DNA from: Lentzea californiensis
GTDB lineage: Bacteria > Actinomycetota > Actinomycetes > Mycobacteriales > Pseudonocardiaceae
DNA length: 64,000 nt
NCBI RefSeq assembly: GCF_024648825.1
Contig: NZ_JANBBE010000002.1
Span: forward strand, 372,001 to 436,000
Direction of reading: 5' to 3'
The translations under genes and the position numbers were made by a program. Of this stretch, positions 56,492 through 64,000 are shown one piece after another (the first letter of the stretch is position 1; each line of letters starts with the position of its first letter). A model generated the notes under the pieces. It was given only the letters and a program-made list of their open reading frames with translations. It did no database searches and had not been told where the DNA came from.

Positions 56492-57916
56492 GTGAGTCGA
56501 CGCGCAAAGATCGTCTGTACCCTCGGTCCCGCCACTGGCACGCCGGAAAAGGTCCGTGACCTGGTAGCAGCCGGTATGGACGTGGCCAGGATGAACTTCA
56601 GCCACGGCAGCCATGCCGACCACAAGCAGGTTTACGACATGGTCCGCGCGGCAGCCGACGAGTCCGGCCGTGCCGTGGGCATCCTCGCCGACCTCCAGGG
56701 CCCCAAGATCCGCCTCGGCCGTTTCGCCGCGGGTCCGGTGGACTGGAACAACGGCGACATCGTCCGCATCACCGTCGAGGACGTCGAGGGCACGCACGAC
56801 CGCGTGTCGACGACGTACAAGGAGCTCGCGAAGGACGCCAAGGTCGGCGACCGCATGCTCGTGGACGACGGCAAGGTCGCACTCGTGGTGGTCGACGTCG
56901 AAGGTTCGGACGTCGTCTGCGAGGTGACCGAGGGCGGACCCGTCAGCAACAACAAGGGCCTCTCGCTGCCCGGCATGGACGTCTCCGTGCCCGCCATGTC
57001 CGAGAAGGACATCGAGGACCTCGAGTTCGCGCTCTCGCTGGGCGTGGACTTCATCGCCCTGTCGTTCGTGCGCTCGCCCGCGGACATCGACCTGGTCCAC
57101 CAGGTCATGGACCGCGCGGGCAGCAAGCGGCTCCCGGTGATCGCGAAGATCGAGAAGCCGGAGGCCGTGGACAACCTCGAGGCCATCGTCCTCGCCTTCG
57201 ACGGCGTCATGGTCGCCCGCGGTGACCTGGGCGTCGAGCTGCCGCTGGAGCACGTCCCGCTGGTGCAGAAGCGCGCGATCCAGATCGCCCGCGAGAACGC
57301 CAAGCCGGTCATCGTCGCGACCCAGATGCTCGACTCGATGATCACGAACTCCCGCCCGACCCGCGCCGAAACCTCCGACGTCGCGAACGCGGTGCTCGAC
57401 GGCGCGGACGCCCTGATGCTGTCCGGCGAGACCTCGGTCGGCCGCTACGCCATCGAGTCCGTGCAGACGATGGGCCGCATCATCGAGGCCGTCGAGACCG
57501 AGTCGGTCGTCGTGCCGCCGCTGACCCACGTCCCGCGCACCAAGCGCGGCGTGATCTCGTACGCGGCCCGCGACATCGGCGAGCGCCTCAACGCCAAGGC
57601 TCTGGTCGCGTTCACGCAGTCCGGTGACACGGTCCGCCGGCTGGCTCGCCTGCACACGCACCTCCCGCTGCTGGCGTTCACGCCGGAGCCGTCGGTGCGC
57701 TCGCAGCTGTCGCTGACGTGGGGCACCGAGACGTTCATCGTCCCGAGGGTGGAGTCCACCGACGAGATGGTCCGCCAGGTCGACGTGGCCATGATCGAGA
57801 TCGGCCGCTACTCCGCGGGCGACCTCATGGTCGTCGTCGCCGGATCGCCTCCCGGCACCATCGGGTCCACCAACCTCATCCGGGTGCACCGCCTGGGCGA
57901 GGACGACCACGCGTAA
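56492..57916 (+). CDS. pyk: Pyruvate kinase
   Basis: This 474-residue glycolytic enzyme transfers phosphate from PEP to ADP. Signatures are KIVCTLGPATGTPEKV, GMDVARMNFSHGSH, LADLQGPKIRLG, the active-site IAKIEKPEAVDNLEAI and VMVARGDLGVELPLE (catalytic Lys and metal-binding Glu/Asp). ATQMLDSMI and SGETSVG complete the barrel. The C-terminal domain is complete. The GTG at 56492 is chosen because it matches the family start and has a -10 box 8 bases upstream. Confidence 0.97.
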   Translation: MSRRAKIVCTLGPATGTPEKVRDLVAAGMDVARMNFSHGSHADHKQVYDMVRAAADESGRAVGILADLQGPKIRLGRFAAGPVDWNNGDIVRITVEDVEGTHDRVSTTYKELAKDAKVGDRMLVDDGKVALVVVDVEGSDVVCEVTEGGPVSNNKGLSLPGMDVSVPAMSEKDIEDLEFALSLGVDFIALSFVRSPADIDLVHQVMDRAGSKRLPVIAKIEKPEAVDNLEAIVLAFDGVMVARGDLGVELPLEHVPLVQKRAIQIARENAKPVIVATQMLDSMITNSRPTRAETSDVANAVLDGADALMLSGETSVGRYAIESVQTMGRIIEAVETESVVVPPLTHVPRTKRGVISYAARDIGERLNAKALVAFTQSGDTVRRLARLHTHLPLLAFTPEPSVRSQLSLTWGTETFIVPRVESTDEMVRQVDVAMIEIGRYSAGDLMVVVAGSPPGTIGSTNLIRVHRLGEDDHA

Positions 57917-57949
57917 GTGCTCTGACTCTCAGTCAGGCCTGTCGTGATG

Positions 57950-57995
57950 CCGGCCCTGCTCCCGCATACTGGACGTGTGCCGGGAGCAGGGCCGG
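57950..57995 (+). terminator. Hairpin between pyk and tesB
   Basis: CCGGCCCTGCTCCCG and CGGGAGCAGGGCCGG form a perfect 15-bp stem with a 16-base loop, 33 bases after the pyk stop. It is a probable terminator. The tesB start is only 30 bases further, so it could also affect tesB expression. Confidence 0.6.
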
Positions 57996-58025
57996 TGCCT
58001 TGCCCAGACCGAGGAGAGTTCCGCA

Positions 58026-58937
58026 GTGACTGAGGCCGCCCGTGCCGCCGCTTCGAGCCCGTCGGGCCTGAGTGGACAATCCGCAGTGGACGACCTGGTC
58101 GCGTTGCTCGACCTGGAACGCATCGAGGAGAACATCTTCCGCGGCGTCTCGCCCGCGGAGTCGCCCGTGCGCGTGTTCGGCGGCCAGGTGGCCGGTCAGG
58201 CCCTGGTGGCCGCGGGCCGCACCGTCCCGGTCGAACGCAGGGTGCACTCGCTGCACTCGTACTTCATCAGGCCGGGCGACCCGCGCGTGCCGATCGTGTA
58301 CGAGGTGGACCGCATCCGCGACGGCCGCTCGTTCACCACCCGCCGCGTCGTCGCGGTGCAGCACGGCAAGGCCATCTTCTCGCTGTCCGCGTCCTTCCAG
58401 CAGGAGGAGCAGGGCGTCGAGCACTCGTCGGACATGCCCGACGTGCCCGACCCCGAGTCGCTGCCGACGTGGACCGAGTCCGCCAAGAGCTACCCGCTGG
58501 TGAACCTGAAGTTCCCGCGCCCCATCGACGTCCGCTACGTGACCGAGCCCCCGTGGGAGTCGCGCGAGGACGGCCCGGGCCAGGCCGCGTCACAGGTGTG
58601 GATGAAGGCCGACGGCAAGCTGCCGGACGACCCGATGCTGCAGCTCTGCGTGATGACCTACGCGTCGGACATGACGCTGCTGGACGGGGTTCTGGCGCGG
58701 CACGGTGTTTATTGGGGGCTGGACAAGGTTCTCGGCGCCTCTTTGGACCACGCCATGTGGTTCCACCGGTCTTTCCGGGCCGATGAGTGGTTGTTGTACG
58801 ACACGACTTCGCCGTCGGCGTCCGGGAATCGTGGGCTGGCCACTGGGCGGTTCTTCACGCAGGACGGGCAGTTGGTGGCCACGGTGGTGCAGGAAGGGCT
58901 GATCCGGGTGATCAAGTCTTCCGAGGACGGCGAGTGA
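58026..58937 (+). CDS. tesB: Acyl-CoA thioesterase II
   Basis: This 303-residue double-hotdog thioesterase hydrolyses acyl-CoA. It has RVFGGQVAGQALVAA and HSLHSYFIRPGDPRVPIVYEVD in the first hotdog, with TRRVVAVQHGKAIFSLSASFQ following. The second hotdog shows SLDHAMWFHRSFRADEWLLYD, with the catalytic Asp/Thr/Gln region near GLATGRFFTQDGQLVATVVQEG. GAGGAGAG before the GTG fixes the start. Its position after pyk matches the Rv1617-Rv1618 order. Confidence 0.93.
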   Translation: MTEAARAAASSPSGLSGQSAVDDLVALLDLERIEENIFRGVSPAESPVRVFGGQVAGQALVAAGRTVPVERRVHSLHSYFIRPGDPRVPIVYEVDRIRDGRSFTTRRVVAVQHGKAIFSLSASFQQEEQGVEHSSDMPDVPDPESLPTWTESAKSYPLVNLKFPRPIDVRYVTEPPWESREDGPGQAASQVWMKADGKLPDDPMLQLCVMTYASDMTLLDGVLARHGVYWGLDKVLGASLDHAMWFHRSFRADEWLLYDTTSPSASGNRGLATGRFFTQDGQLVATVVQEGLIRVIKSSEDGE

Positions 58938-59042
58938 GTTCGAACCACGCTTGCGAGTGATGGCATGGAGGATCTCCAATCGGGAGGCTGGTGGGAGCTG
59001 GTGGCGGAAGAGACTCCGATGAGGCGGGAGAAGGGTGATCAC

Positions 59043-59600
59043 GTGAGCGCTGAAGCGTGGCCTGATCACCTGATCAGCCTGGACGAGTGGGACGCGATGC
59101 CAGAGGACAAGAACCTCGAGCTCGTAGATGGAGTTCCACACGTGGTACCTGCCGCCTTGCCTCATCACCAGAGGGCACAGAACCGGCTCGCGTATTGGCT
59201 TGACGAGCAGCTTCCGGAAGACCTGACCGCGTTCGACGACGTCGATGTCGTGATCGACGAGTCGCATCGGCCCACGGTGCGCAAACCGGATGTCGTGGTG
59301 GTCACGACGGAATCCGCGGAACGCAAGCCCAAGCGCTTCATGGCGTCGGACGTGGTGCTCGCTGTCGAGATCGTCTCGCCTGGCTCTGAGCGAGTCGACC
59401 GTGTCACCAAGCCGACGCAGTACGCCAAGGCCGGAATTCGGCACTACTGGTTGGTCGAGCTCGACGAGCCGATCACCTTGACCGCGTTCGACCTCGTGGA
59501 CGGCGTGTACCAGGTGGCCGAGGACGCGACGGGCAAGGTCGAGTTGAGTCGTCCGTCCCCGCTCGTGTTCGACCTCGATGCGCTGGTCCGTCGCCGGTAG
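59043..59600 (+). CDS. Uma2 family (DUF820) putative endonuclease
   Basis: This 185-residue protein resembles the one at 33598-34158: ISLDEWDAMPEDKNLELVDGVPHVVPA, then VRKPDVVVV with the PD motif, VVLAVEIVSPGSERVDRVTKP with E-x-x-S, and YAKAGIRHYWLVELDEP. The PD-(D/E)xK fold is likely; the role is unknown. The GTG at 59043 is preferred because GAGAAGGGTG lies just before it. An upstream ATG at 58965 would add 26 residues without family support. Confidence 0.8.
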   Translation: MSAEAWPDHLISLDEWDAMPEDKNLELVDGVPHVVPAALPHHQRAQNRLAYWLDEQLPEDLTAFDDVDVVIDESHRPTVRKPDVVVVTTESAERKPKRFMASDVVLAVEIVSPGSERVDRVTKPTQYAKAGIRHYWLVELDEPITLTAFDLVDGVYQVAEDATGKVELSRPSPLVFDLDALVRRR

Positions 59601-59684
59601 TCCTTCCGGGCGCCGGTTCGCGCCCTTGAATGACCAAGAGCGAACGGGATGTGGCGGTTCGGCCGGTCGTGCTGGGAATGACGC

Positions 59685-60191
59685 TCAAGCCTTCCGCCGC
59701 CGGTGCGTGGGCCGCAGGTTCGCCGGCGGCGTCAACGCACGCGTCTCCACCCGCTCCAACACCACCGAGCTGGTCAGGTTCCGCACCTCGGTCCGCGAAG
59801 CGATCTTGTCCATCAGGAACGCCTGCAGGTGCGTGGAATCCGCAACGGCGATGTGCAGCAGGAAATCCGCCTGCCCGGACACGTGGAAGATCGACCGGGT
59901 CTCGGGCTGCGCCATCACGAACGCCCGGAACCCGGCCACCACGGTCCGGGTGTGCGGTCGCACGTTCACCGAGATCACGGCTTCCAACGGCAGTCCGGTG
60001 GTAGCCGGGTCGACGACGGCGTGGCACCCGGTGATCACACCCAGATCGCGCAGCCGCCGCACCCGCTGCAAGCACGAAGAAGGCGCCAGCCCGACGATCT
60101 CCGCCAGAGCGCGGTTCGGCAGGGTGGCGTCGTTCTGCAACTCCTCCAGGATGTGCCAGTCGACCGAATCGAGTTCGGCTTGTTCGCGCAT
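59685..60191 (-). CDS. Lrp/AsnC family transcriptional regulator
   Basis: This 168-residue protein has the Lrp winged helix (LDSVDWHILEELQNDATLPNRALAEIVGLAPSSCLQRVRRL, partly quoted: IVGLAPSSCLQRV) and the C-terminal RAM ligand-binding domain (VSGQADFLLHIAVAD). It is divergent from the LysE-type exporter 60 bases away. Lrp regulators next to exporters commonly activate them when the intracellular amino acid rises. Confidence 0.9.
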   Translation of the reverse strand: MREQAELDSVDWHILEELQNDATLPNRALAEIVGLAPSSCLQRVRRLRDLGVITGCHAVVDPATTGLPLEAVISVNVRPHTRTVVAGFRAFVMAQPETRSIFHVSGQADFLLHIAVADSTHLQAFLMDKIASRTEVRNLTSSVVLERVETRALTPPANLRPTHRRRKA

Positions 60192-60251
60192 AACCGAACA
60201 TCGTACTGACCTGCTGGAATCCACACGAACGAACCACAGAGGATCTGCGCC

Positions 60252-60845
60252 ATGCACATCGCGTGGACGTCGTTCCTGCTGGCACTCGTGGTGATCACGG
60301 TCGTGCCCGGTCCCGACTTCGTACTGGTCATGGGGAACGCGGTCCGCAGCCTCCGCAAGGGCGTCGAGGCGGCGCTGGGTGTGCTCACCGGGCTGCTGAT
60401 CCACGCGACGCTTGCGACGGTCGGGTTGTCCGCGCTCGTGGCGGCGGCGCCGACGGCGTTGTTCGCGGTCAAGGCGATCGGCGCGGTCTACCTCGCCTAC
60501 ATCGGCTTCATGACACTCAAAACCGCCAGCAAGCCGCTCGCCGAACAACCGCGGCAGAAGAACGTGTTCCTGCGCGGCATGTTGTGCGATCTGTTGAACC
60601 CCAAGGTGATGCTCACGTTCCTGAGCCTCATCCCGCAGGCGATGGACCCGAACGCCGCGCCCCTGCCTCAGGCGGCGGTGCTGAGCGCCGTCACGGTCGG
60701 CGTGTTCGCGGTGTTCTGGGTCATCGTGGTGCCGTCCGCTCGTCAGCTGGGCAGGCTGCTGAGCCGGCCCAGGACGCGCGCGGTGTTCGAGCGGGTCTGT
60801 GGGACCGCTCTCATCGGGCTGGCGGCGTCAGTTCTCGCTACCTGA
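60252..60845 (+). CDS. LysE family amino-acid exporter
   Basis: This 197-residue protein has six helices and the LysE/RhtB signature VPGPDFVLVMGNAVRSLRKGVEAALGVLTG (partly quoted), then YLAYIGFMTLK and LLNPKVMLTFLSLIP. It exports amino acids or derivatives by proton antiport. The neighbouring divergent Lrp gene is its likely regulator. The 3' end overlaps the convergent DUF2218 gene by 18 bases. Confidence 0.9.
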   Translation: MHIAWTSFLLALVVITVVPGPDFVLVMGNAVRSLRKGVEAALGVLTGLLIHATLATVGLSALVAAAPTALFAVKAIGAVYLAYIGFMTLKTASKPLAEQPRQKNVFLRGMLCDLLNPKVMLTFLSLIPQAMDPNAAPLPQAAVLSAVTVGVFAVFWVIVVPSARQLGRLLSRPRTRAVFERVCGTALIGLAASVLAT

Positions 60846-61130
60846 GTCCCACGTGACGGACAGTTCGTCGCGCGTCCCGAAGCGGACCAGGTGCCGTTCG
60901 ACGACGTCGCGCAGGCGTGCCACGTCCTCCTCCGACGTGCACACCACACGCATGATCAAGCCGTCGTCGGCGGCCTCGAACTCCGCCAGCCCGGCGGAGA
61001 AGCGGACGAAGCCGCGGGTGTCCTCCCAGGACCCTTCGAGGTCCTTGGCCGTGAAGTGCTTCACCAGCTGCGATCCGTACCTGGAGGCACGGTCGGTCGC
61101 CGAGCGTCCCACGCTCGTGAATTCCGTCAT
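60828..61130 (-). CDS. DUF2218 domain protein
   Basis: This 100-residue protein matches the DUF2218 pattern: ASRYGSQLVKHFTAKDLEGSW near 16-35 and the final VVERHLVRFGTRDELSVTW. Family members are small cytoplasmic proteins of unknown function, sometimes found next to siderophore-interacting proteins. None is present here. It overlaps the lysE-like gene tail to tail. Confidence 0.75.
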   Translation of the reverse strand: MTEFTSVGRSATDRASRYGSQLVKHFTAKDLEGSWEDTRGFVRFSAGLAEFEAADDGLIMRVVCTSEEDVARLRDVVERHLVRFGTRDELSVTWDSGSEN

Positions 61131-61251
61131 GAAGCCAACTTACGCCTAGCAATACGTACCGGCACGTGACGCGGTTCACCTGGCAAAACGGAGTCTGAGA
61201 ACACCCTGTGACGTCTCGCGCAAAGGCGGAGAACACGGCAGGCTGTCGCCT

Positions 61252-62682
61252 ATGACGGAAGGCAAAGCACGTATCGCGGTCACCGGTCTTGCCACGATGG
61301 GCAGCAACCTCGCGCGGAACCTCGCGCGGCACGGTTTCAAGGTTGCCGTGCACAACCGGACGCCCGCGAAGATGAAGGCCCTGCTCGACGAGCACGGCCA
61401 CGAGGGCGACTTCGTCGGCGCCGAGACGCTGCAGGACCTGGTGGACAGCCTGCAGACGCCGCGCCAGATCATCATCATGGTCAAGGCGGGTGGCCCGACC
61501 GACGCCGTCATCGACGAGCTGAGCGGGCTCCTGGAGCCCGGCGACATGGTCATCGACGGCGGCAACGCCCACTTCAACGACACGCGCCGCCGTGAAGCCG
61601 CGCTGAAGGAGAAGGGGCTGCTGTTCGTCGGCGCCGGCATCTCCGGTGGCGAGGAGGGCGCCCTCAACGGCCCCAGCATCATGCCGGGCGGTCCCGCTGA
61701 GTCCTACAAGCACGTCGGGCCGGTCTTCGAGGAGATCGCGGCCAAGGTGGACGGTCAGCCGTGCTGCGTGCACGTCGGGCCGGACGGCGCCGGGCACTTC
61801 GTGAAGATGGTCCACAACGGCATCGAGTACGCCGACATGCAGCTCATCGCCGAGGCGTACGACCTGCTGAACCGCATCGGCGGGCAGACGCCGGCCGAGA
61901 TCTCCGAGGTCTTCACGCAGTGGAACTCGGGCGACCTGGAGTCGTACCTGGTCGAGATCACCGCCGAGGTCCTCAAGCACGTCGACGCGGACGGCACGCC
62001 GCTCGTCCAGGTCATCGAGGACGCGGCCGAGCAGAAGGGCACCGGCCGCTGGACCGTGCAGGAGGCGCTGGAACTGGGCGTCCCGGTCACCGGTATCGCC
62101 GAGGCCGTCTTCGCCCGCAGCCTGAGCGGTCACACCGACCAGCGCAAGGCCGTGCGGGACGCGTTCGGTGCCAGCCAGGTCGTCGCGAAGCCGGACGCCG
62201 AGCTGGTCGACGACGTGCGCCAGGCGCTCTACGCGTCGAAGGTCGTCGCTTACGCGCAGGGCTTCGACATGATGCGCGAGGCGTCGAAGAACTTCGGCTG
62301 GGACATCGACCTCGGTGCGATGGCGACGATCTGGCGCGGTGGCTGCATCATCCGCGCGCAGTTCCTCAACCGCATCCGCGAGGCGTACGACACGAACGCG
62401 GACATCGCGTCCCTCCTGGTGGACGACTACTTCCGCGACGCGGTGCAGAACGCCGAGGCCGCCTGGCGCAGGGTCGTGGTCCGTGCGGTCGAATCCGGCG
62501 TGCCGACGCCGGGCTTCGTGTCCGCTTTGGCCTACTACGACGGACTTCGCTCCGAACGGCTGCCCGCCGCGCTCGTGCAGGGACAGCGGGACTTCTTCGG
62601 GGCGCACACGTACAGGCGCACCGACAAGCCCGGTAGCTTCCACACGTTGTGGTCGGGTGATCGATCAGAGGTGGAAGCGTGA
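61252..62682 (+). CDS. gnd: 6-phosphogluconate dehydrogenase, decarboxylating
   Basis: This 476-residue NADP-dependent enzyme of the pentose phosphate pathway makes ribulose 5-phosphate. The coenzyme motif is GLATMGSNLARNLA, followed by VHNRTPAK. The substrate-binding loop is GAGISGGEEGALNGPSIMPGG, and the catalytic Lys/Asn are in GHFVKMVHNGIEYADMQLIAE. The length corresponds to the long GndA form. It overlaps the next gene by four bases (GTGA). Confidence 0.95.
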   Translation: MTEGKARIAVTGLATMGSNLARNLARHGFKVAVHNRTPAKMKALLDEHGHEGDFVGAETLQDLVDSLQTPRQIIIMVKAGGPTDAVIDELSGLLEPGDMVIDGGNAHFNDTRRREAALKEKGLLFVGAGISGGEEGALNGPSIMPGGPAESYKHVGPVFEEIAAKVDGQPCCVHVGPDGAGHFVKMVHNGIEYADMQLIAEAYDLLNRIGGQTPAEISEVFTQWNSGDLESYLVEITAEVLKHVDADGTPLVQVIEDAAEQKGTGRWTVQEALELGVPVTGIAEAVFARSLSGHTDQRKAVRDAFGASQVVAKPDAELVDDVRQALYASKVVAYAQGFDMMREASKNFGWDIDLGAMATIWRGGCIIRAQFLNRIREAYDTNADIASLLVDDYFRDAVQNAEAAWRRVVVRAVESGVPTPGFVSALAYYDGLRSERLPAALVQGQRDFFGAHTYRRTDKPGSFHTLWSGDRSEVEA

Positions 62683-64000
62683 AATTTCGAGTTCTGGGGG
62701 CGGTCGTCGCTGTGGCGGCAGGGGTGTCCCTGACGTCCAGCGGCGGCGCCGTGGCGGTCGGCAACGAGGCGCTCACGGCTGATCTCGACACGATCCTGGC
62801 CGACAACGCGCTCAAGGGCGCGGACGTCGGCCTGGTCGTGCGGGACGCCGCCACAGGCGAAGTGATCTACACCAGGCAGAGCAGCAGGCGTTCCCAGGTG
62901 GCGTCGAACATGAAGCTGCTCACCACGACGACGGCGCTGGACCTGCTGGGCCCGGACTTCCGCTGGAAGACCGAGCTCGTGTCGAGCGGCACGAAGTCCG
63001 GGTCGACGCTCAACGGCGACCTGGCGCTGCGCGGCGGTGGCGACCCGACGATGTCCCGGCTGCGCTACCAGCAGCTCGCGGACACGTTGAAGGCCAGCGG
63101 TGTCACGACCGTCAACGGCGCGTTGGTCATCGACGACACGAAGTTCGACGCGCAGCCGTACGGCACGGGCTGGGCGTGGGACGACGAGCCGTTCTCCTAC
63201 AGCGCGGAGACGTCGGCGCTCACGCTCTCGCCGGACGCGAAGTTCAGCGCGGGCACGGTCGTCGTGCGCGTCAAGCCGGGCGCCGCGGCGGGCGCCCCGG
63301 CCGTCGTCACGACCGAACCGGCGAACGACCACGTGCAGGTCGTGTCCACGGCGACGACCGGCAACGCCGGCCTCTTCGTGGAACGCGAGCACGGCACGAA
63401 CCGCATCATCGTCAGCGGGTCGACGTCCGTCGAGGCCACCAGGCTCTCGTCGGTCAAGGACCCGACCGGCCTCGTGACGTCGGTGTTCCAGAAGGCGTTG
63501 CAGGCCAGCGGGATCACCGTCACCGGCGGTGTGAAGCGGCAAAAGGCTCCGGCCGGTGCCACGGTCCTCGCGACCGACACGTCGATGACGCTCCGCGAGC
63601 TCAACGTGCCGTTGCTCAAGGACAGCAACAACATGCTGGCCGAGGTGCTGGTCAAGACCGCGGGCGGCTCGTTCACCAACGGCATCAACCAGCTCAGCAC
63701 CAAGTGGTCCGGCCTGGGCGTCGACCCGAACGCGGTCGAGGTCTTCGACGGCTCCGGAATGTCGCGGCTCGACCAGTTCTCGCCGGACGACCTCACGTCG
63801 GTGCTGATCAAGGCCAGGACCAAGCCGTGGTTCCCCGCGTGGCAGGCCTCGCTGCCCGTCGCCGGTGTCGACGGCACCCTGGTCAACCGCATGAGGAACA
63901 CCCCGGCCGCGGGCAACGTGAAGGCCAAGACCGGATCGCTTTCGGGCGTCTCGGGCCTGGCGGGTTACGTGAAGACCGCGGCGGGACGTGACCTCGTGTT
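62679..64000 (+). CDS. dacB: D-alanyl-D-alanine carboxypeptidase, PBP4 type (cut by window edge)
   Basis: At least 440 residues are visible. There is a signal peptide (about 1-25), then the penicillin-binding active site: S76-N-M-K79 in VASNMKLLTT, SNN in LKDSNNMLAEVL, and KTG in VKAKTGSLSGVSG near the right edge. A large insert between the first two motifs is typical of class-C PBP4/DacB enzymes, which trim peptidoglycan peptides. The GTG overlaps the gnd stop. The C-terminus is beyond the window. Confidence 0.88.
   Translation, partial: MKFRVLGAVVAVAAGVSLTSSGGAVAVGNEALTADLDTILADNALKGADVGLVVRDAATGEVIYTRQSSRRSQVASNMKLLTTTTALDLLGPDFRWKTELVSSGTKSGSTLNGDLALRGGGDPTMSRLRYQQLADTLKASGVTTVNGALVIDDTKFDAQPYGTGWAWDDEPFSYSAETSALTLSPDAKFSAGTVVVRVKPGAAAGAPAVVTTEPANDHVQVVSTATTGNAGLFVEREHGTNRIIVSGSTSVEATRLSSVKDPTGLVTSVFQKALQASGITVTGGVKRQKAPAGATVLATDTSMTLRELNVPLLKDSNNMLAEVLVKTAGGSFTNGINQLSTKWSGLGVDPNAVEVFDGSGMSRLDQFSPDDLTSVLIKARTKPWFPAWQASLPVAGVDGTLVNRMRNTPAAGNVKAKTGSLSGVSGLAGYVKTAAGRDLV

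Noticed and set aside
57975..58025. Upstream GTG start for tesB
   Set aside because: It would begin inside the hairpin loop and lacks a ribosome-binding site, whereas GAGGAGAG precedes the GTG at 58026.

Overview
The window is high-GC DNA from an actinomycete, most likely of the order Pseudonocardiales (Lentzea/Saccharothrix/Actinosynnema-like). This is judged from codon use, many GTG starts, ATGA/GTGA/TGATG gene overlaps, apparently leaderless genes, and gene order. The backbone matches the Mycobacterium tuberculosis Rv1589-Rv1618 neighbourhood: bioB, bsaP, DUF2567, NrtR-type Nudix regulator, nadABC, hisDCB-H-A-F-I, trpE-trpM-trpC-trpB-trpA, lgt, pyk, tesB. Genes unique to this lineage are inserted between these blocks. 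No rRNA, tRNA, CRISPR array or complete insertion sequence was seen.

Region by region. 1-1037: end of biotin synthase, its auxiliary protein BsaP and a DUF2567 membrane protein. 1065-3107: an MFS transporter/DUF1445 hydro-lyase operon with a palindrome inside its promoter spacer. 3318-8243: Lon-substrate-domain protein, NrtR-like regulator and the divergent nadABC operon (de novo NAD), ending at a 78-bp inverted repeat that also holds the end of the convergent ABM monooxygenase gene. 8302-14474: ABM monooxygenase, carbon-nitrogen hydrolase, orphan peptide-binding lipoprotein, two related membrane proteins, class-V aminotransferase-fold enzyme and secreted M14 carboxypeptidase. 14574-27632: the histidine genes, interrupted by kptA with a dead methyltransferase, an alpha/beta hydrolase, soxR with a split transketolase, a frameshifted hydrolase-like gene, a Clp-N/HTH protein facing an array of GTTGA motifs, an F420-type oxidoreductase and three small or orphan membrane-protein genes. 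27637-33251: TetR regulator and the trp genes. HisA is probably PriA, because trpF (and trpD, trpG) are absent here.

33598-41170: Uma2-type nuclease, flavin monooxygenase, lgt, then a two-component system followed by a TAXI solute-binding lipoprotein and a DctA-like dicarboxylate symporter, probably one sensing and uptake unit. 41170-47760: a compact four-hairpin segment in a 543-bp gap, then gltB-gltD (glutamate synthase) with a strong terminator. 47872-53457: a TIR-nSTAND ATPase that lacks its expected WD40 domain, a small secreted protein, a beta-carbonic anhydrase/SulP transporter pair and a NUC1-type nuclease. 53493-64000: XPB-like helicase-associated protein, DUF2461, VanZ, pyruvate kinase, thioesterase II, a second Uma2 protein, a divergent Lrp/LysE pair, DUF2218, 6-phosphogluconate dehydrogenase and the start of a PBP4-type D-Ala-D-Ala carboxypeptidase.

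The most interesting signals are: two nearly identical SoxR-type promoters 11 kb apart with the same -35/-10/start geometry (ABM monooxygenase and split transketolase); the dense GTTGA/TCAAC array in front of the Clp-N/HTH gene; the TIR-nSTAND protein that keeps the C-terminal tag but has lost the propeller; and the unexplained structured segment upstream of gltB.
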